NCBI GenBank assembly: GCA_964625015.1
Contig: CAZUZI010000001.1
Location: 1-64,000 of the forward strand
DNA from: UBA5209 sp964625015
GTDB taxonomy: Bacteria > Patescibacteriota > Dojkabacteria > SC72
Reading direction: 5' to 3'
Length of the DNA stretch: 64,000 bases
Shown here: in pieces, positions 19,394 to 27,528 of the stretch
Position numbering within the stretch: the first letter of the stretch is position 1
Layout: each line of letters begins with the position of its first letter
The notes under the pieces: model-generated
Database searches by the model: none
What the model was told of the DNA's origin: nothing
Seen by the model: the letters and a program-made list of their open reading frames with translations, nothing else
Program-made: the position numbers and the translations under genes

Positions 19394-19699
19394 ATGAGTG
19401 ATGCAAAAATAAGAGTAAAGCTAAGAGGATATGACGCAGTAGTATTGGATAGGTCTGCTAAAAGTATAATAGAATCGGCAATTAGTACAGGTGCAAAAGT
19501 TGCTGGCCCTATACCTCTTCCTACAAGAAAGAGAAAGGTCGCAGTAAACAGATCAACATTCATCTATAAGAGTTCAATTGAACATTTTGAAATTGGTACT
19601 CATAAAAGAGTAATAGATATAATCGATCCAACTCCAAAGACTATCGATGCCTTACAGCATTTACAAATGCCTGCAGGTGTTGAGATCGAAATTCAGTAA
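19394..19699 (+). CDS. rpsJ: 30S ribosomal protein S10
   Basis: A 101-residue S10, first gene of the ribosomal-protein superoperon. Family features include IRVKLRGYD at the N-terminus, GPIPLPTRK in the loop that reaches into the 30S head, and KRVIDIIDPTPKTIDAL near the C-terminus. S10 also serves as NusE in transcription antitermination. It is 8 bases upstream of rplC with no intervening promoter visible. Confidence 0.97.
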   Translation: MSDAKIRVKLRGYDAVVLDRSAKSIIESAISTGAKVAGPIPLPTRKRKVAVNRSTFIYKSSIEHFEIGTHKRVIDIIDPTPKTIDALQHLQMPAGVEIEIQ

Positions 19700-19707
19700 T
19701 TAGATAT

Positions 19708-20292
19708 ATGAAAGCAATATTAGGAATAAAAAAAGGAATGACAAGAGTATTCGATGGAGAGAAATCTACTCCTGTTACAGTCATTGATGTGGCTGGTAAC
19801 AAGATTTCTAAGGTTTCCAACGGAGAAATTGAAATAGGTTTAGGTCAGAAAAAGAAAGCTACCAAAGCATTGATAGGCCAATATAAAGAGTTAGGTTTTG
19901 TTCCTGCATATAAGAAGGTTTTCAGTGGTGAAATTGGAGAAGATATGAAGGTCGGTAGTGAAATAAAGGCAGATATATTTGCAAAAGATGATGTAGTAAC
20001 AGTATCTGGAGTATCTAAAGGTAAGGGATTTGCAGGTGTTGTAAAGAGATGGGGATTCAGTGGTGGTCCTAGGACACACGGTCAATCAGATAGATTAAGA
20101 GCACCAGGTTCCATTGGAGCAGGTTCAACTCCAGGAAGGGTATTTAAAGGTACAAGAATGGGTGGAAGAATGGGTAGTGAGAATATAACAATAAAGAATA
20201 AAAGAATTGTTGATATAAAAGAGAATTATATATTAGTAAATGGTCCAGTTCCAGGTTCTAATGGTGATTTAATAACAATAATTAGTGAGTAA
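19708..20292 (+). CDS. rplC: 50S ribosomal protein L3
   Basis: A 194-residue L3, near the short end for the family. It contains the typical SGVSKGKGFAGVVKRW and GPRTHGQSDRLRAPGSIG segments; the latter is the loop near the peptidyl-transferase centre that includes the residues methylated in some bacteria. Lies between rpsJ and rplD in the conserved S10-operon order. Confidence 0.97.
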   Translation: MKAILGIKKGMTRVFDGEKSTPVTVIDVAGNKISKVSNGEIEIGLGQKKKATKALIGQYKELGFVPAYKKVFSGEIGEDMKVGSEIKADIFAKDDVVTVSGVSKGKGFAGVVKRWGFSGGPRTHGQSDRLRAPGSIGAGSTPGRVFKGTRMGGRMGSENITIKNKRIVDIKENYILVNGPVPGSNGDLITIISE

Positions 20293-20296
20293 TAAA

Positions 20297-20899
20297 ATGG
20301 CAGAGACAAAGAAAGTAACAAAGAAAGAAGTAAGTTTAAATCCACAAGTATGGGAAGTACCATATAATGCTGATTTAATCGCACAGGTCTTGTATGTTTT
20401 CTTTAGTAATGAAAGAAAAGGTACATCATCTGTCAAGGGTAAGGGAGATGTCTCAGGTGGTGGTAGAAAGCCATGGAAACAGAAGGGTACAGGTAGAGCT
20501 AGAGCAGGATCAACAAGATCACCTCTATGGGTAGGTGGTGGTGTTACATTTGGTCCTAATAATAGAAATTGGAGTAGAAGTATAAACAAAAAAATGGTAA
20601 AGAAGAGCGTATGTATGATGCTTTCTAAGAGATTAGCAGATAAAGATTTAGATTTCGTAAATATTGATAGTACAAAGAATATTAAGGAGATGAGAGATAC
20701 AATGTCTAGGAATATGAATGGAAAGACATTGATAATATCTTCAGATAGTAATATGGAATTAGCATTAAGGAATGTTCCAAATGTAGTATCCATAGACCCT
20801 ATGAAGGTAAATGTAAAGAATATTGTTAATAACAAGAAGATTCTAGTTGATAACGAATCAGTTAAGATTTTGGAAGATAGATTAACAAATGGAAAGTAA
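20297..20899 (+). CDS. rplD: 50S ribosomal protein L4
   Basis: A 200-residue L4. I choose ATG 20297, four bases after the rplC stop, over an upstream GTG at 20285 that would overlap rplC. The exit-tunnel loop is well conserved: KGDVSGGGRKPWKQKGTGRARAG, then RSPLWVGGGVTFGP. L4 is a 23S rRNA-binding protein that can regulate its own operon in some bacteria. Its last 11 bases overlap the start of rplW. Confidence 0.96.
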   Translation: MAETKKVTKKEVSLNPQVWEVPYNADLIAQVLYVFFSNERKGTSSVKGKGDVSGGGRKPWKQKGTGRARAGSTRSPLWVGGGVTFGPNNRNWSRSINKKMVKKSVCMMLSKRLADKDLDFVNIDSTKNIKEMRDTMSRNMNGKTLIISSDSNMELALRNVPNVVSIDPMKVNVKNIVNNKKILVDNESVKILEDRLTNGK

Positions 20900-21182
20900 G
20901 AATATACAGATAAAACCGGTTATATCAGAAAAGAGCTACAACATAGCTAATGCAAGTAACAAATATACATTTGAAGTAGGGTTAGACGTAAACAAGATAG
21001 AGGTAAAGAAAGAGGTAGAGAGTAAATACAAAGTAAAAGTTAGGAGTATAAATATTACTATTAGACCTGGAAAGATGAGAAGAGATTGGAAAACAAACAA
21101 GAAAACAAGGAAGAGTGATATAAGAAAGGCAGTAGTCACCCTTAAGAAGGGAGATAAAATTGATGAGTTTTTAAGTAACTAA
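20889..21182 (+). CDS. rplW: 50S ribosomal protein L23
   Basis: A 97-residue L23, which lines the tunnel exit and docks SRP and trigger factor. It starts within the 3' end of rplD (11-base overlap, different frame), indicating coupled translation. The typical IKPVISEKSYNIA start and Y.FEV..D.NKIEVKK.VE..YKVKV core are visible. Next gene rplB follows by 1 base. Confidence 0.95.
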   Translation: MESKNIQIKPVISEKSYNIANASNKYTFEVGLDVNKIEVKKEVESKYKVKVRSINITIRPGKMRRDWKTNKKTRKSDIRKAVVTLKKGDKIDEFLSN

Positions 21183-21183
21183 T

Positions 21184-22032
21184 ATGGCAGTAAGATCATT
21201 TAAACCTACAACTAAATCACTTAGAGGAACAAAATTGGGAGATAGATCTCAATTAGAGAAGTCTGGTGGACCAAGAAGCTTAACAGTAATAAGAAAGAAA
21301 AACTCTGGAAGAAATAATCAGGGTAAAATAACAGTTAGACATAGAGGTGGTGGATTTAAGAGAAGAACAAGAATTGTAGACTTTAAGAGAGAGAAATTTG
21401 GTATTGAAGCTAAGGTTCTTGGTTTGTATTTTGATCCAAATAGAAGTGCACATCTTGCCCTACTACAGTATGTTGATGGGGAGAGAAGATACATAATTGC
21501 ACCTAAGAATGTTAAAGCTGGAGACAGGTTAATATCAGGTGAGAAGGTTGATGTACTTCCTGGAAATGCAATGATGATAAAGAATATTCCATCTGGTACA
21601 GTTGTTCATGCTGTCGAAAATAGAGTAGGAATGGGTGCTACATTTGCTAGATCTGCTGGTCAGGAAATTGTTGTTCAGGGTACTGATCCATCTGGAAAAT
21701 ATGTACAGATAAAGATGAGCTCTGGAGAAGTTAGACTTGTTCCAGGTGAGGCAATGGCAACAATAGGAACTGTTGGTAACGAAGACAAGCTAAATGTAAA
21801 ACTTGGTAAAGCTGGTAGAAAGAGAAACTTAGGTTGGAGACCTGAAGTTAGAGGTATGGCAATGCACGCTGTAGAACATCCACACGGAGGTGGTGAAGGT
21901 AAAGGTTCAATTGGTAGAGCAAAGGATATTTACGGTCATAGAATTGGTACTAGAACAAGAGATAACAAAAGAACAGAAAGATATATAATTAGAAGAAGAA
22001 GGTCTAAGACAAGACCTTTCGCAAAGAAATAA
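21184..22032 (+). CDS. rplB: 50S ribosomal protein L2
   Basis: A full-length 282-residue L2, which binds domain IV of 23S rRNA at the peptidyl-transferase region. Conserved blocks include NNQGKITVRHRGGGFKRR and the C-terminal MHAVEHPHGGGEGKGS loop containing the functionally important His. Followed by rpsS after 16 bases that include a rare clear Shine-Dalgarno sequence. Confidence 0.97.
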   Translation: MAVRSFKPTTKSLRGTKLGDRSQLEKSGGPRSLTVIRKKNSGRNNQGKITVRHRGGGFKRRTRIVDFKREKFGIEAKVLGLYFDPNRSAHLALLQYVDGERRYIIAPKNVKAGDRLISGEKVDVLPGNAMMIKNIPSGTVVHAVENRVGMGATFARSAGQEIVVQGTDPSGKYVQIKMSSGEVRLVPGEAMATIGTVGNEDKLNVKLGKAGRKRNLGWRPEVRGMAMHAVEHPHGGGEGKGSIGRAKDIYGHRIGTRTRDNKRTERYIIRRRRSKTRPFAKK

Positions 22033-22035
22033 TTT

Positions 22036-22041
22036 AGGAGG
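22036..22041 (+). promoter_or_regulatory. strong Shine-Dalgarno sequence before rpsS
   Basis: AGGAGG sits 7 bases before the rpsS ATG. It is notable because most starts in this window have only A/T-rich sequence upstream and no recognisable ribosome-binding site. Confidence 0.75.
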
Positions 22042-22048
22042 TTGAAGT

Positions 22049-22354
22049 ATGTCAAGATCACTTAAAAAGGGACCATATATAGATAAAAATGTACAGAAGA
22101 AAGTAGATCAGGCTTTACAAAGTGGAAATAGAAAGCCAATAAAGACATGGGCTAGAGCATCTACAATAACACCAGAGATGGTAGGATTGGCATTCGGTGT
22201 ATATAACGGAAAGAAATTTGAAGATGTAGTAATAGAAGAATCAATGATTGGGCATAGATTAGGTGAGTTCTCACATACTAGAAAGTTTAAGGGTCATGCA
22301 AAGAAGGGTAAGCTCGCAAAGGTATATGGAAGTAGCGGTAGATTTGAAGAATAA
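22049..22354 (+). CDS. rpsS: 30S ribosomal protein S19
   Basis: A 101-residue S19 with the hallmark start SRSLKKGPYID and the GHRLGEFSHTRKFKGH block that contacts 16S rRNA in the 30S head. Start supported by the AGGAGG site upstream. A run of alternating AT (22355-22373) separates it from rplV. Confidence 0.97.
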   Translation: MSRSLKKGPYIDKNVQKKVDQALQSGNRKPIKTWARASTITPEMVGLAFGVYNGKKFEDVVIEESMIGHRLGEFSHTRKFKGHAKKGKLAKVYGSSGRFEE

Positions 22355-22373
22355 TATATATATATATATATAA

Positions 22374-22715
22374 ATGGATGTTAAGAAAACAACAGTAAAA
22401 ATAAAGAACATTGCACAGTCTCCACAAAAGTTGAGATTAGTTGCAGCACTTGTTAGAGGAAAGGATGCAGATAAAGCATTGGATATTCTTCAAGTAACTA
22501 ATAGGAAAGGTACAAAAGAGTTAAAGAATGCTTTGCTAAGTGGTATAGCGAATGCTAGAGATCTATATAGTGCAGATAAGGCTGATTTAAAGATCTCTTC
22601 TATCTCAATAGATCAAGCAACATCACTTAAGAGAGTAAGATTTGCTTCTAAAGGTCGAGTATCTAGGATTAACAAAGGTAGATCACATATTAATTTAGAG
22701 TTAACTGTTAAATAA
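22374..22715 (+). CDS. rplV: 50S ribosomal protein L22
   Basis: A 113-residue L22. The family features SPQKLRLVAALVRGK and the C-terminal beta-hairpin region RVRFASKGRVSRINKGRSHI are present; that hairpin lines the exit tunnel and is a site of macrolide-resistance changes in other bacteria. The stop shares one base with the rpsC start (TAATG). Confidence 0.96.
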   Translation: MDVKKTTVKIKNIAQSPQKLRLVAALVRGKDADKALDILQVTNRKGTKELKNALLSGIANARDLYSADKADLKISSISIDQATSLKRVRFASKGRVSRINKGRSHINLELTVK

Positions 22716-23356
22716 TGGGAAGAAAAGTAAACGCTAATGCAGTAAGAATGGGCGTAAATAAAACATGGGGCTCTGTATGGTATGCAAGAAAGTCTGAATA
22801 TGCAAAGATTTTTGCAGAAGATATGAAGATCAAGAAGATTGTATCTGAGAAGATGAATGATGCTGGTGTTGATAGTATTGGTATAAATAGGACATTAAAC
22901 AGAGTAGAAGTAGATGTATTTGTTGCAAGACCTGGTGTCGCTATTGGTAGAGGTGGAGAGGGCATCGATCTTCTTCAAAAAGATATATCTAGAATGACAA
23001 AGAAAGAGGTTGAGATAAAGATAAAAGAGGTTAAGAAGGCTGATCTTTCTGCAAAGATAATAGCAAAATCTATAGCAGATGGTATACAGAGAAGACAACC
23101 AAGTAAATTACTTGTAGCAAGCGCAAAAGAGAAAGCAATGATGGCAGGAGCAAAAGGTGTAAAGATATGGGTATCTGGAAGAATAAATAATGCAAGTCAA
23201 GCAAGAACTGTTAAAGCAGATGCAGGTTCTGTACCAGCTCAAACACTTAAAGCAGATATTGATTACGCAGAAGCGACAGCAAAGACATTAGATGCAGGAT
23301 TAATGGGTATTAAAGTATGGGTATATAAGGGTGATAAATCAGAAATAGAAGAATAA
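22715..23356 (+). CDS. rpsC: 30S ribosomal protein S3
   Basis: A 213-residue S3 with an N-terminal KH domain (VAIGRGGEGIDLLQKDI near residues 71-90) and the C-terminal S3 domain (GAKGVKIWVSGRINNASQARTV). It forms part of the mRNA entry tunnel and its helicase activity. Coupled to rplV by TAATG overlap. Confidence 0.96.
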   Translation: MGRKVNANAVRMGVNKTWGSVWYARKSEYAKIFAEDMKIKKIVSEKMNDAGVDSIGINRTLNRVEVDVFVARPGVAIGRGGEGIDLLQKDISRMTKKEVEIKIKEVKKADLSAKIIAKSIADGIQRRQPSKLLVASAKEKAMMAGAKGVKIWVSGRINNASQARTVKADAGSVPAQTLKADIDYAEATAKTLDAGLMGIKVWVYKGDKSEIEE

Positions 23357-23377
23357 AATATATATATATAGATAAAT

Positions 23378-23791
23378 ATGTTACAGCCTAAAAAAAGAAA
23401 ACATAGAAAAGAAATGAGAGGAAGAATGGGTGGTATTGCAACTGTAAACGCAACCATAGCTTTTGGTGAGTATGGACTTAAATCTATGGAATCTGGCTGG
23501 ATAAAAGCAAGAGAAATAGAAGCAGCAAGACGTGCAATTACAAACTCTATGAAGAGAAAAGGTAAAGTATGGATTAAAATATTTCCTCATAAACCTTACA
23601 CAAAGAGAGGTGTTAATAGTAAGATGATCGGAGGAAAGGGAGAGGTTGAAGGTTATGTAGCAGTTGTTAGACCAGGTACAATGCTTTTTGAATTAAGTGG
23701 TGTAGATATTGAATCAGCAAAAGAGGCAATGAGATTAGGAGCACAGAAACTTTCTGTACAAACTAAATTTGTTACAAAGAAAGAGATATAA
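23378..23791 (+). CDS. rplP: 50S ribosomal protein L16
   Basis: A 137-residue L16 beginning MLQPKKRKHRKEMRGRMGG and containing the conserved FGEYGLKSMESGWI and RMGGGKG-equivalent (KMIGGKGEVEGYVAVVRPG) segments. L16 stabilises the A-site region of the large subunit. In most bacteria rpmC (L29) comes next; here there is only a 62-base non-coding gap before rpsQ. Confidence 0.96.
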   Translation: MLQPKKRKHRKEMRGRMGGIATVNATIAFGEYGLKSMESGWIKAREIEAARRAITNSMKRKGKVWIKIFPHKPYTKRGVNSKMIGGKGEVEGYVAVVRPGTMLFELSGVDIESAKEAMRLGAQKLSVQTKFVTKKEI

Positions 23792-23794
23792 AGC

Positions 23795-23823
23795 TTGAGA
23801 TAAATCGCTAATATTGGTAGAAT
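23795..23823 (+). promoter_or_regulatory. candidate internal promoter where rpmC would normally lie
   Basis: TTGAGA (23795-23800), 17-base spacer, TAGAAT (23818-23823), placed in the 62-base gap between rplP and rpsQ. It would drive the second half of the superoperon. No L29 coding sequence fits in this gap in any frame. Confidence 0.5.
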
Positions 23824-23853
23824 ACTAGCCGTTTTACATATATAAAAATAAAT

Positions 23854-24099
23854 ATGGAAAATATAAAAACAGGAAAAAAGAGAGAACTAGAAGGAGTTGT
23901 AGTAAGCAACAAGATGAATAATACTGTAAAGGTTAGAGTAGACAGTACTCAATCACATCCTGTGTATAAAAAGGTTATAGATAGAAAGAAAGTGTTTTTT
24001 GCTCACACAGAAGAGGAATTAAATATTGGTGATAAAGTAGTAATTAGAGAGAACAAACCATTCTCTAAGAATGTAAAATGGATCGTTTTAAGTAAATAA
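23854..24099 (+). CDS. rpsQ: 30S ribosomal protein S17
   Basis: An 81-residue S17 with the OB-fold pattern of the family: LEGVVVSNKMNNTVKVRV, the HPVYKKVI loop, and IGDKVVIRENKPFSKNVKW. It binds 16S rRNA early in 30S assembly. Follows the gap left by the missing rpmC and precedes rplN by 2 bases. Confidence 0.96.
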   Translation: MENIKTGKKRELEGVVVSNKMNNTVKVRVDSTQSHPVYKKVIDRKKVFFAHTEEELNIGDKVVIRENKPFSKNVKWIVLSK

Positions 24100-24101
24100 T
24101 T

Positions 24102-24470
24102 ATGATACAGAAAGAGAGTAAATTAATAATTGCAGATAATAGTGGTGCAAAAATCGGTAAAATTATCGGTATTCCTAAGTACTCTAAAAGAAGATATGTA
24201 GGACTTGGAGATATTGTAAAGATTGCTGTTCAGAAGGCTCTACCTAATAGTGCAGTTAAAAGACATGAAGTTTTGACTGCAGTAATAATTAGAGTTCATC
24301 AGGCTCATAGAAGGGCAGATGGTTCATATATAAGGTTTGATGACAATGCGGCAGTAATAATAGATAACAAAAAAGGACCAAAAGGAACTAGAATATTTGG
24401 ACCAGTAGCAAGAGAGCTTAAGGAGAGAGGTTTTGATAAAATAGTCTCTTTAGCACCAGAAGTATTGTAA
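24102..24470 (+). CDS. rplN: 50S ribosomal protein L14
   Basis: A 122-residue L14, exact family length, with IQKESKLIIADNSGAKIG at the start and the conserved VIIRVHQAHRRADGSYIRFDDNAAVII and GTRIFGPVARELR-like blocks. L14 forms part of the intersubunit bridge and the silencing-factor binding face. Confidence 0.97.
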   Translation: MIQKESKLIIADNSGAKIGKIIGIPKYSKRRYVGLGDIVKIAVQKALPNSAVKRHEVLTAVIIRVHQAHRRADGSYIRFDDNAAVIIDNKKGPKGTRIFGPVARELKERGFDKIVSLAPEVL

Positions 24471-24480
24471 TTTTAAAAAT

Positions 24481-24876
24481 ATGAATATGAAGATTAAAAA
24501 GGGAGACACAGTTAAGGTATTGTATGGAAAAGATTCTGGAAAGAGTGGTAGAGTTGTTACTGTTGATACAAAGAAGAGTACTCTTGTTGTAGAAGGTGTG
24601 AATATTTTTAAGAAGCATGTTAAGGGTGACGGTAGAACAAGAACATCAGAGATTATAAATATCTCTAAACCTATGAGTGTATCTAAGGTTATGCTTGTAT
24701 GTAATAACTGTGGAAAAACAACTAGGGTAGGAGTAAATAGAGTTGATGGTAAGTATGCTAGAGTATGTAAAAAATGTGGAAAGAATATTGAGATTGTAGA
24801 GGAGAAAAAAGAAGAAAAGAAGGAAGTTAAAAAGAGTGTAAAAAAAGTATCTAAAAAAACAACTAAGAAAGAGTAA
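24481..24876 (+). CDS. rplX: 50S ribosomal protein L24 with Lys-rich tail
   Basis: A 131-residue L24 (129 if the second ATG at 24487 is used). The KOW motif (IKKGDTVKVLYGKDSGKSGRVV) is at the start. The middle carries two CxxC pairs (CNNCGK and CKKCGK) typical of zinc-binding L24. The last ~28 residues are a Lys/Glu tail (EEKKEEKKEVKK..) that is an extension beyond the usual domain. L24 initiates 50S assembly. Followed by rplE after 2 bases. Confidence 0.95.
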   Translation: MNMKIKKGDTVKVLYGKDSGKSGRVVTVDTKKSTLVVEGVNIFKKHVKGDGRTRTSEIINISKPMSVSKVMLVCNNCGKTTRVGVNRVDGKYARVCKKCGKNIEIVEEKKEEKKEVKKSVKKVSKKTTKKE

Positions 24877-24878
24877 TC

Positions 24879-25433
24879 ATGGTAAGACTACAAGAAGAAT
24901 ATAACAATAGAATAAGACCAGAGATAATGAAAGAGCAGGGATATACAAATGTTATGCAGACCCCTACCCTTTCTAAGATTGTCGTAAATGTTGGTGCTGG
25001 TATTGCAACAAGAGAAGCAGAAGCTCTTGATGATATTGTTAGTATAATTACTCAAATCACTGGACAGAAGCCAGTTGTAAATAAGGCAAGAAAAGCAGTA
25101 TCTGCTTTCAAGATTAGAGAAGGTATGGAGATAGGTGTTTCTGTAATCTTAAGAGGAGATAGAATGTGGGAGTTCTTTGATAAATTAGTAAATATTGTAT
25201 TCCCTCGTGTTAAGGACTTTAGAGGAGTTAACCCAAAAGCTTTTGATGGTTCTGGTAACTACTCTGTAGGAATAGATGATCATACAGTATTTCCTGAGAT
25301 AGATGCTAATAATATCAAGAGAGTTAGAAGTTTAGAGATTACAATAGTTACTACAGCAAAGACAGATAAAGAAGGTAAAATACTTTTAGATAAATTTGGG
25401 TTCCCATTTAAGAAAGATGTCAACAGAGGCTAA
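24879..25433 (+). CDS. rplE: 50S ribosomal protein L5
   Basis: A 184-residue L5 with the usual features: IVVNVGAGIATREA near the N-terminus, ITGQKPVVNKARKAVSAFKIREGMEIG, and FPEIDANNIKRVRSLEITIVTTA. It binds 5S rRNA in the central protuberance and contacts P-site tRNA. The start of rpsN lies inside its last 17 bases. Confidence 0.96.
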   Translation: MVRLQEEYNNRIRPEIMKEQGYTNVMQTPTLSKIVVNVGAGIATREAEALDDIVSIITQITGQKPVVNKARKAVSAFKIREGMEIGVSVILRGDRMWEFFDKLVNIVFPRVKDFRGVNPKAFDGSGNYSVGIDDHTVFPEIDANNIKRVRSLEITIVTTAKTDKEGKILLDKFGFPFKKDVNRG

Positions 25434-25611
25434 GGAATATAAAGCAAGACAATTAAAGAAAAAGTCTAAGTTTGAATCTAGGGTATACAACAGATGTGAA
25501 ATCTGTGGTAGATCTAGAGGATATATGAGACATTATGGAATCTGTAGAATATGTTTCAGAAAACTTGCTAGTGAGGGACAGATACCTGGTGTAAAGAAAG
25601 CAATTTGGTAA
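25417..25611 (+). CDS. rpsN: 30S ribosomal protein S14, zinc-binding type
   Basis: A 64-residue S14 starting at ATG 25417, overlapping the end of rplE by 17 bases; the open frame extends upstream but only through rplE coding sequence. The two zinc pairs CEIC and CRIC and the sequence GRSRGYMRHYGICRICFR identify the short C+ form (type Z). Binds 16S rRNA in the 30S head beside S3 and S10. Confidence 0.95.
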   Translation: MSTEAKEYKARQLKKKSKFESRVYNRCEICGRSRGYMRHYGICRICFRKLASEGQIPGVKKAIW

Positions 25612-25628
25612 TTTATTAATTAGTAAAA

Positions 25629-26006
25629 ATGAACGATTTAGTAGCAGATTTTTTAGCTAGAATGAAAAATGGAATAGAGAGAAAGAAGGAAGTAGTAGAA
25701 GTACCTATTACTAAAATGAATACCGAAATTCTTAAGGTACTCAAGCAGGAAGAAATGATTGAAGACTTTGAGGTAGGAGATGGTATGATTGAAGTTGTTG
25801 TAAAGTACGATGATGGAGAACCTACTGTTGCTCATTTTGATAGAATCAGTAGTCCGGGACAGAGAATATATGTAGCAAGTAAGGAAATAAAGCCAGTAAT
25901 GAACGGTAGAGGTATCTCTATTATCTCTACACCAAAGGGTTTAATGACAGGTGCAATGGCAAAATCAAAGAAACTCGGTGGTGAATTAATCTGTAATGTT
26001 TGGTAA
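25629..26006 (+). CDS. rpsH: 30S ribosomal protein S8
   Basis: A 125-residue S8 with the NDLVADFLARMKNG start and the C-terminal ISIISTPKGLMTGAMAKSKKLGGELICNVW signature for binding helix 21 of 16S rRNA (only parts quoted here are diagnostic: STPKG and GGE..C.VW). Its stop lies 5 bases before the rplF ATG. Confidence 0.96.
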   Translation: MNDLVADFLARMKNGIERKKEVVEVPITKMNTEILKVLKQEEMIEDFEVGDGMIEVVVKYDDGEPTVAHFDRISSPGQRIYVASKEIKPVMNGRGISIISTPKGLMTGAMAKSKKLGGELICNVW

Positions 26007-26011
26007 TTGAA

Positions 26012-26554
26012 ATGTCTAGAATAGGAAAAGAACCAATAAAAATAGAAGAAGGAGTAGAAGTAAAAGTAGATGGAAAGAGAGTAGTCATTTCTGGTAACAG
26101 TAAGGAGATTACTATTTCACTACCAGAAGAGCTTTCTGCAGAGGTTACAGATGGTTTCATCATAGTAAAAAGATCTAATGATGAGAAACAGAGTAAATCA
26201 TTACACGGAACATTTAGAGCAATACTTGCAAATGCAGTAAAGGGAATGAAAGAAGGATATGAGAAGAAATTAGAATTAGTAGGAGTTGGATACAGAGCAA
26301 GAATGGAAGGTAGTACGCTCGTAATGAGTCTTGGTTGGTCTCATCCTGTAAAACTAGAGAGTCCAGATGGTATAACTATTGAAGTTCCAGAGGAGACAAA
26401 GATTGTAATAAAGGGATATGATAAACAAAAGGTTGGAGAGTTTTCTGCAAAAGTAAGAGACATTAGAAGACCAGAGCCATATAAGGGTAAGGGTATTAGA
26501 TATGAGGGTGAGTATGTAAGAAGAAAGAGTTCTAAATCATCAGTAGGAGCATAA
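26012..26554 (+). CDS. rplF: 50S ribosomal protein L6
   Basis: A 180-residue L6. ATG 26012 gives the canonical MSRIGKEPI start; an upstream TTG at 26000 overlapping rpsH is rejected. Both L6 repeats are visible, and the C-terminal RRPEPYKGKGIRYEGEYVRRK motif contacts the sarcin-ricin region. Next gene follows by 2 bases. Confidence 0.96.
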   Translation: MSRIGKEPIKIEEGVEVKVDGKRVVISGNSKEITISLPEELSAEVTDGFIIVKRSNDEKQSKSLHGTFRAILANAVKGMKEGYEKKLELVGVGYRARMEGSTLVMSLGWSHPVKLESPDGITIEVPEETKIVIKGYDKQKVGEFSAKVRDIRRPEPYKGKGIRYEGEYVRRKSSKSSVGA

Positions 26555-26556
26555 AA

Positions 26557-26886
26557 ATGAAAAGAAACAAAACAGATAAAAGATTAAGAAGAAAGATGCA
26601 TATAAAGAAGACAGTACAGGGTACATCTTCTAAACCAAGAATATTTGTATTTAAAAGTAATAAATATTTCTATTCTGGTGTTGCAGATGATGATAAAAAT
26701 ATTGTATTAATGAGTAAGATGTCTGATAAGAAGAAGGAAGAGATTGTAAAAATGGCAAAGGTATTCGCTTCTGATTTGAAAGAAAAGAAGATTGATACTG
26801 CAGTATTTGATAGAAGTGGATATAGATATCACGGCCTTATAGCAGCATTCGCTGATGAGTTAAGAAGTAATGGAATTAAGATTTAA
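26557..26886 (+). CDS. rplR: 50S ribosomal protein L18
   Basis: A 109-residue L18, slightly short, retaining RLRRKMHIKKTVQGTSSKPRI at the basic N-terminus and VFDRSGYRYHGLIAAFADELR at the C-terminus. It binds 5S rRNA together with L5. The rpsE frame is open into its 3' end. Confidence 0.95.
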   Translation: MKRNKTDKRLRRKMHIKKTVQGTSSKPRIFVFKSNKYFYSGVADDDKNIVLMSKMSDKKKEEIVKMAKVFASDLKEKKIDTAVFDRSGYRYHGLIAAFADELRSNGIKI

Positions 26887-26896
26887 AATAGAGAAT

Positions 26897-27526
26897 ATGT
26901 TTGATAGAAGTAAAACAGAAACAAGAAAAGAGAGATCAATGTATGATAAGAAGACAGTCTCTATAAGAAGAGTTGCTAAAGTTACTAAAGGTGGAAAGAG
27001 GCTCAGATTTAGTGCAATGGTTGTTGTTGGTGATCATAATGGATCTGTTGGAGTTGGACTTGGTAGAGGTGTTGATACAAAGAGTGCTGTAGAAAAAGGT
27101 GAAAGAATTGCTATCAAAAAGATGAAGAAGATTCAGTTAGCTGGTGATACTGTACCACACGAAATTATGTTCAAAGAGGGTGCAGCAAGAGTTATGATCA
27201 GACCTGCAAGACCAGGTACTGGTGTTATAGCAGGATCTTCTGTAAGAACAGTTCTAGAGTTAGCTGGTATTGAAAATGTATACGGTAAATTACTTGGAAC
27301 TACAGATTCTGTTGCAAGCGCATATGCAACATTTGAAGCATTAAAGGCTCTTCGAAATGGTAGGGTTCTTGCTAAGATGAGAATTATGAGAGATAGGGTT
27401 GAGGCTAAGAAGGAAACAGATAAGGAGAGAAAGATTAAAGAAGATAAAAAGAGAGCTGCTAAAAGAGCAGAGAAGAAAGATACTAGAAGTAGAGAGTTTA
27501 AGAAAGATAAAGTAAGTAAAAAGTAA
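26897..27526 (+). CDS. rpsE: 30S ribosomal protein S5 with basic C-terminal extension
   Basis: A 209-residue S5 when started at ATG 26897, just after the rplR stop; an earlier ATG at 26870 inside rplR is possible but adds a non-conserved leader. The double-stranded-RNA-binding part (RVAKVTKGGKRLRFSAMVVVG) and the GVIAGSSVRTVLELAGI segment are clear. The last ~45 residues are a Lys/Arg/Glu tail. Immediately followed (2 bases) by rplO; rpmD (L30), normally between them, is missing, as is usual in CPR bacteria. Confidence 0.94.
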   Translation: MFDRSKTETRKERSMYDKKTVSIRRVAKVTKGGKRLRFSAMVVVGDHNGSVGVGLGRGVDTKSAVEKGERIAIKKMKKIQLAGDTVPHEIMFKEGAARVMIRPARPGTGVIAGSSVRTVLELAGIENVYGKLLGTTDSVASAYATFEALKALRNGRVLAKMRIMRDRVEAKKETDKERKIKEDKKRAAKRAEKKDTRSREFKKDKVSKK

Positions 27527-27528
27527 AA

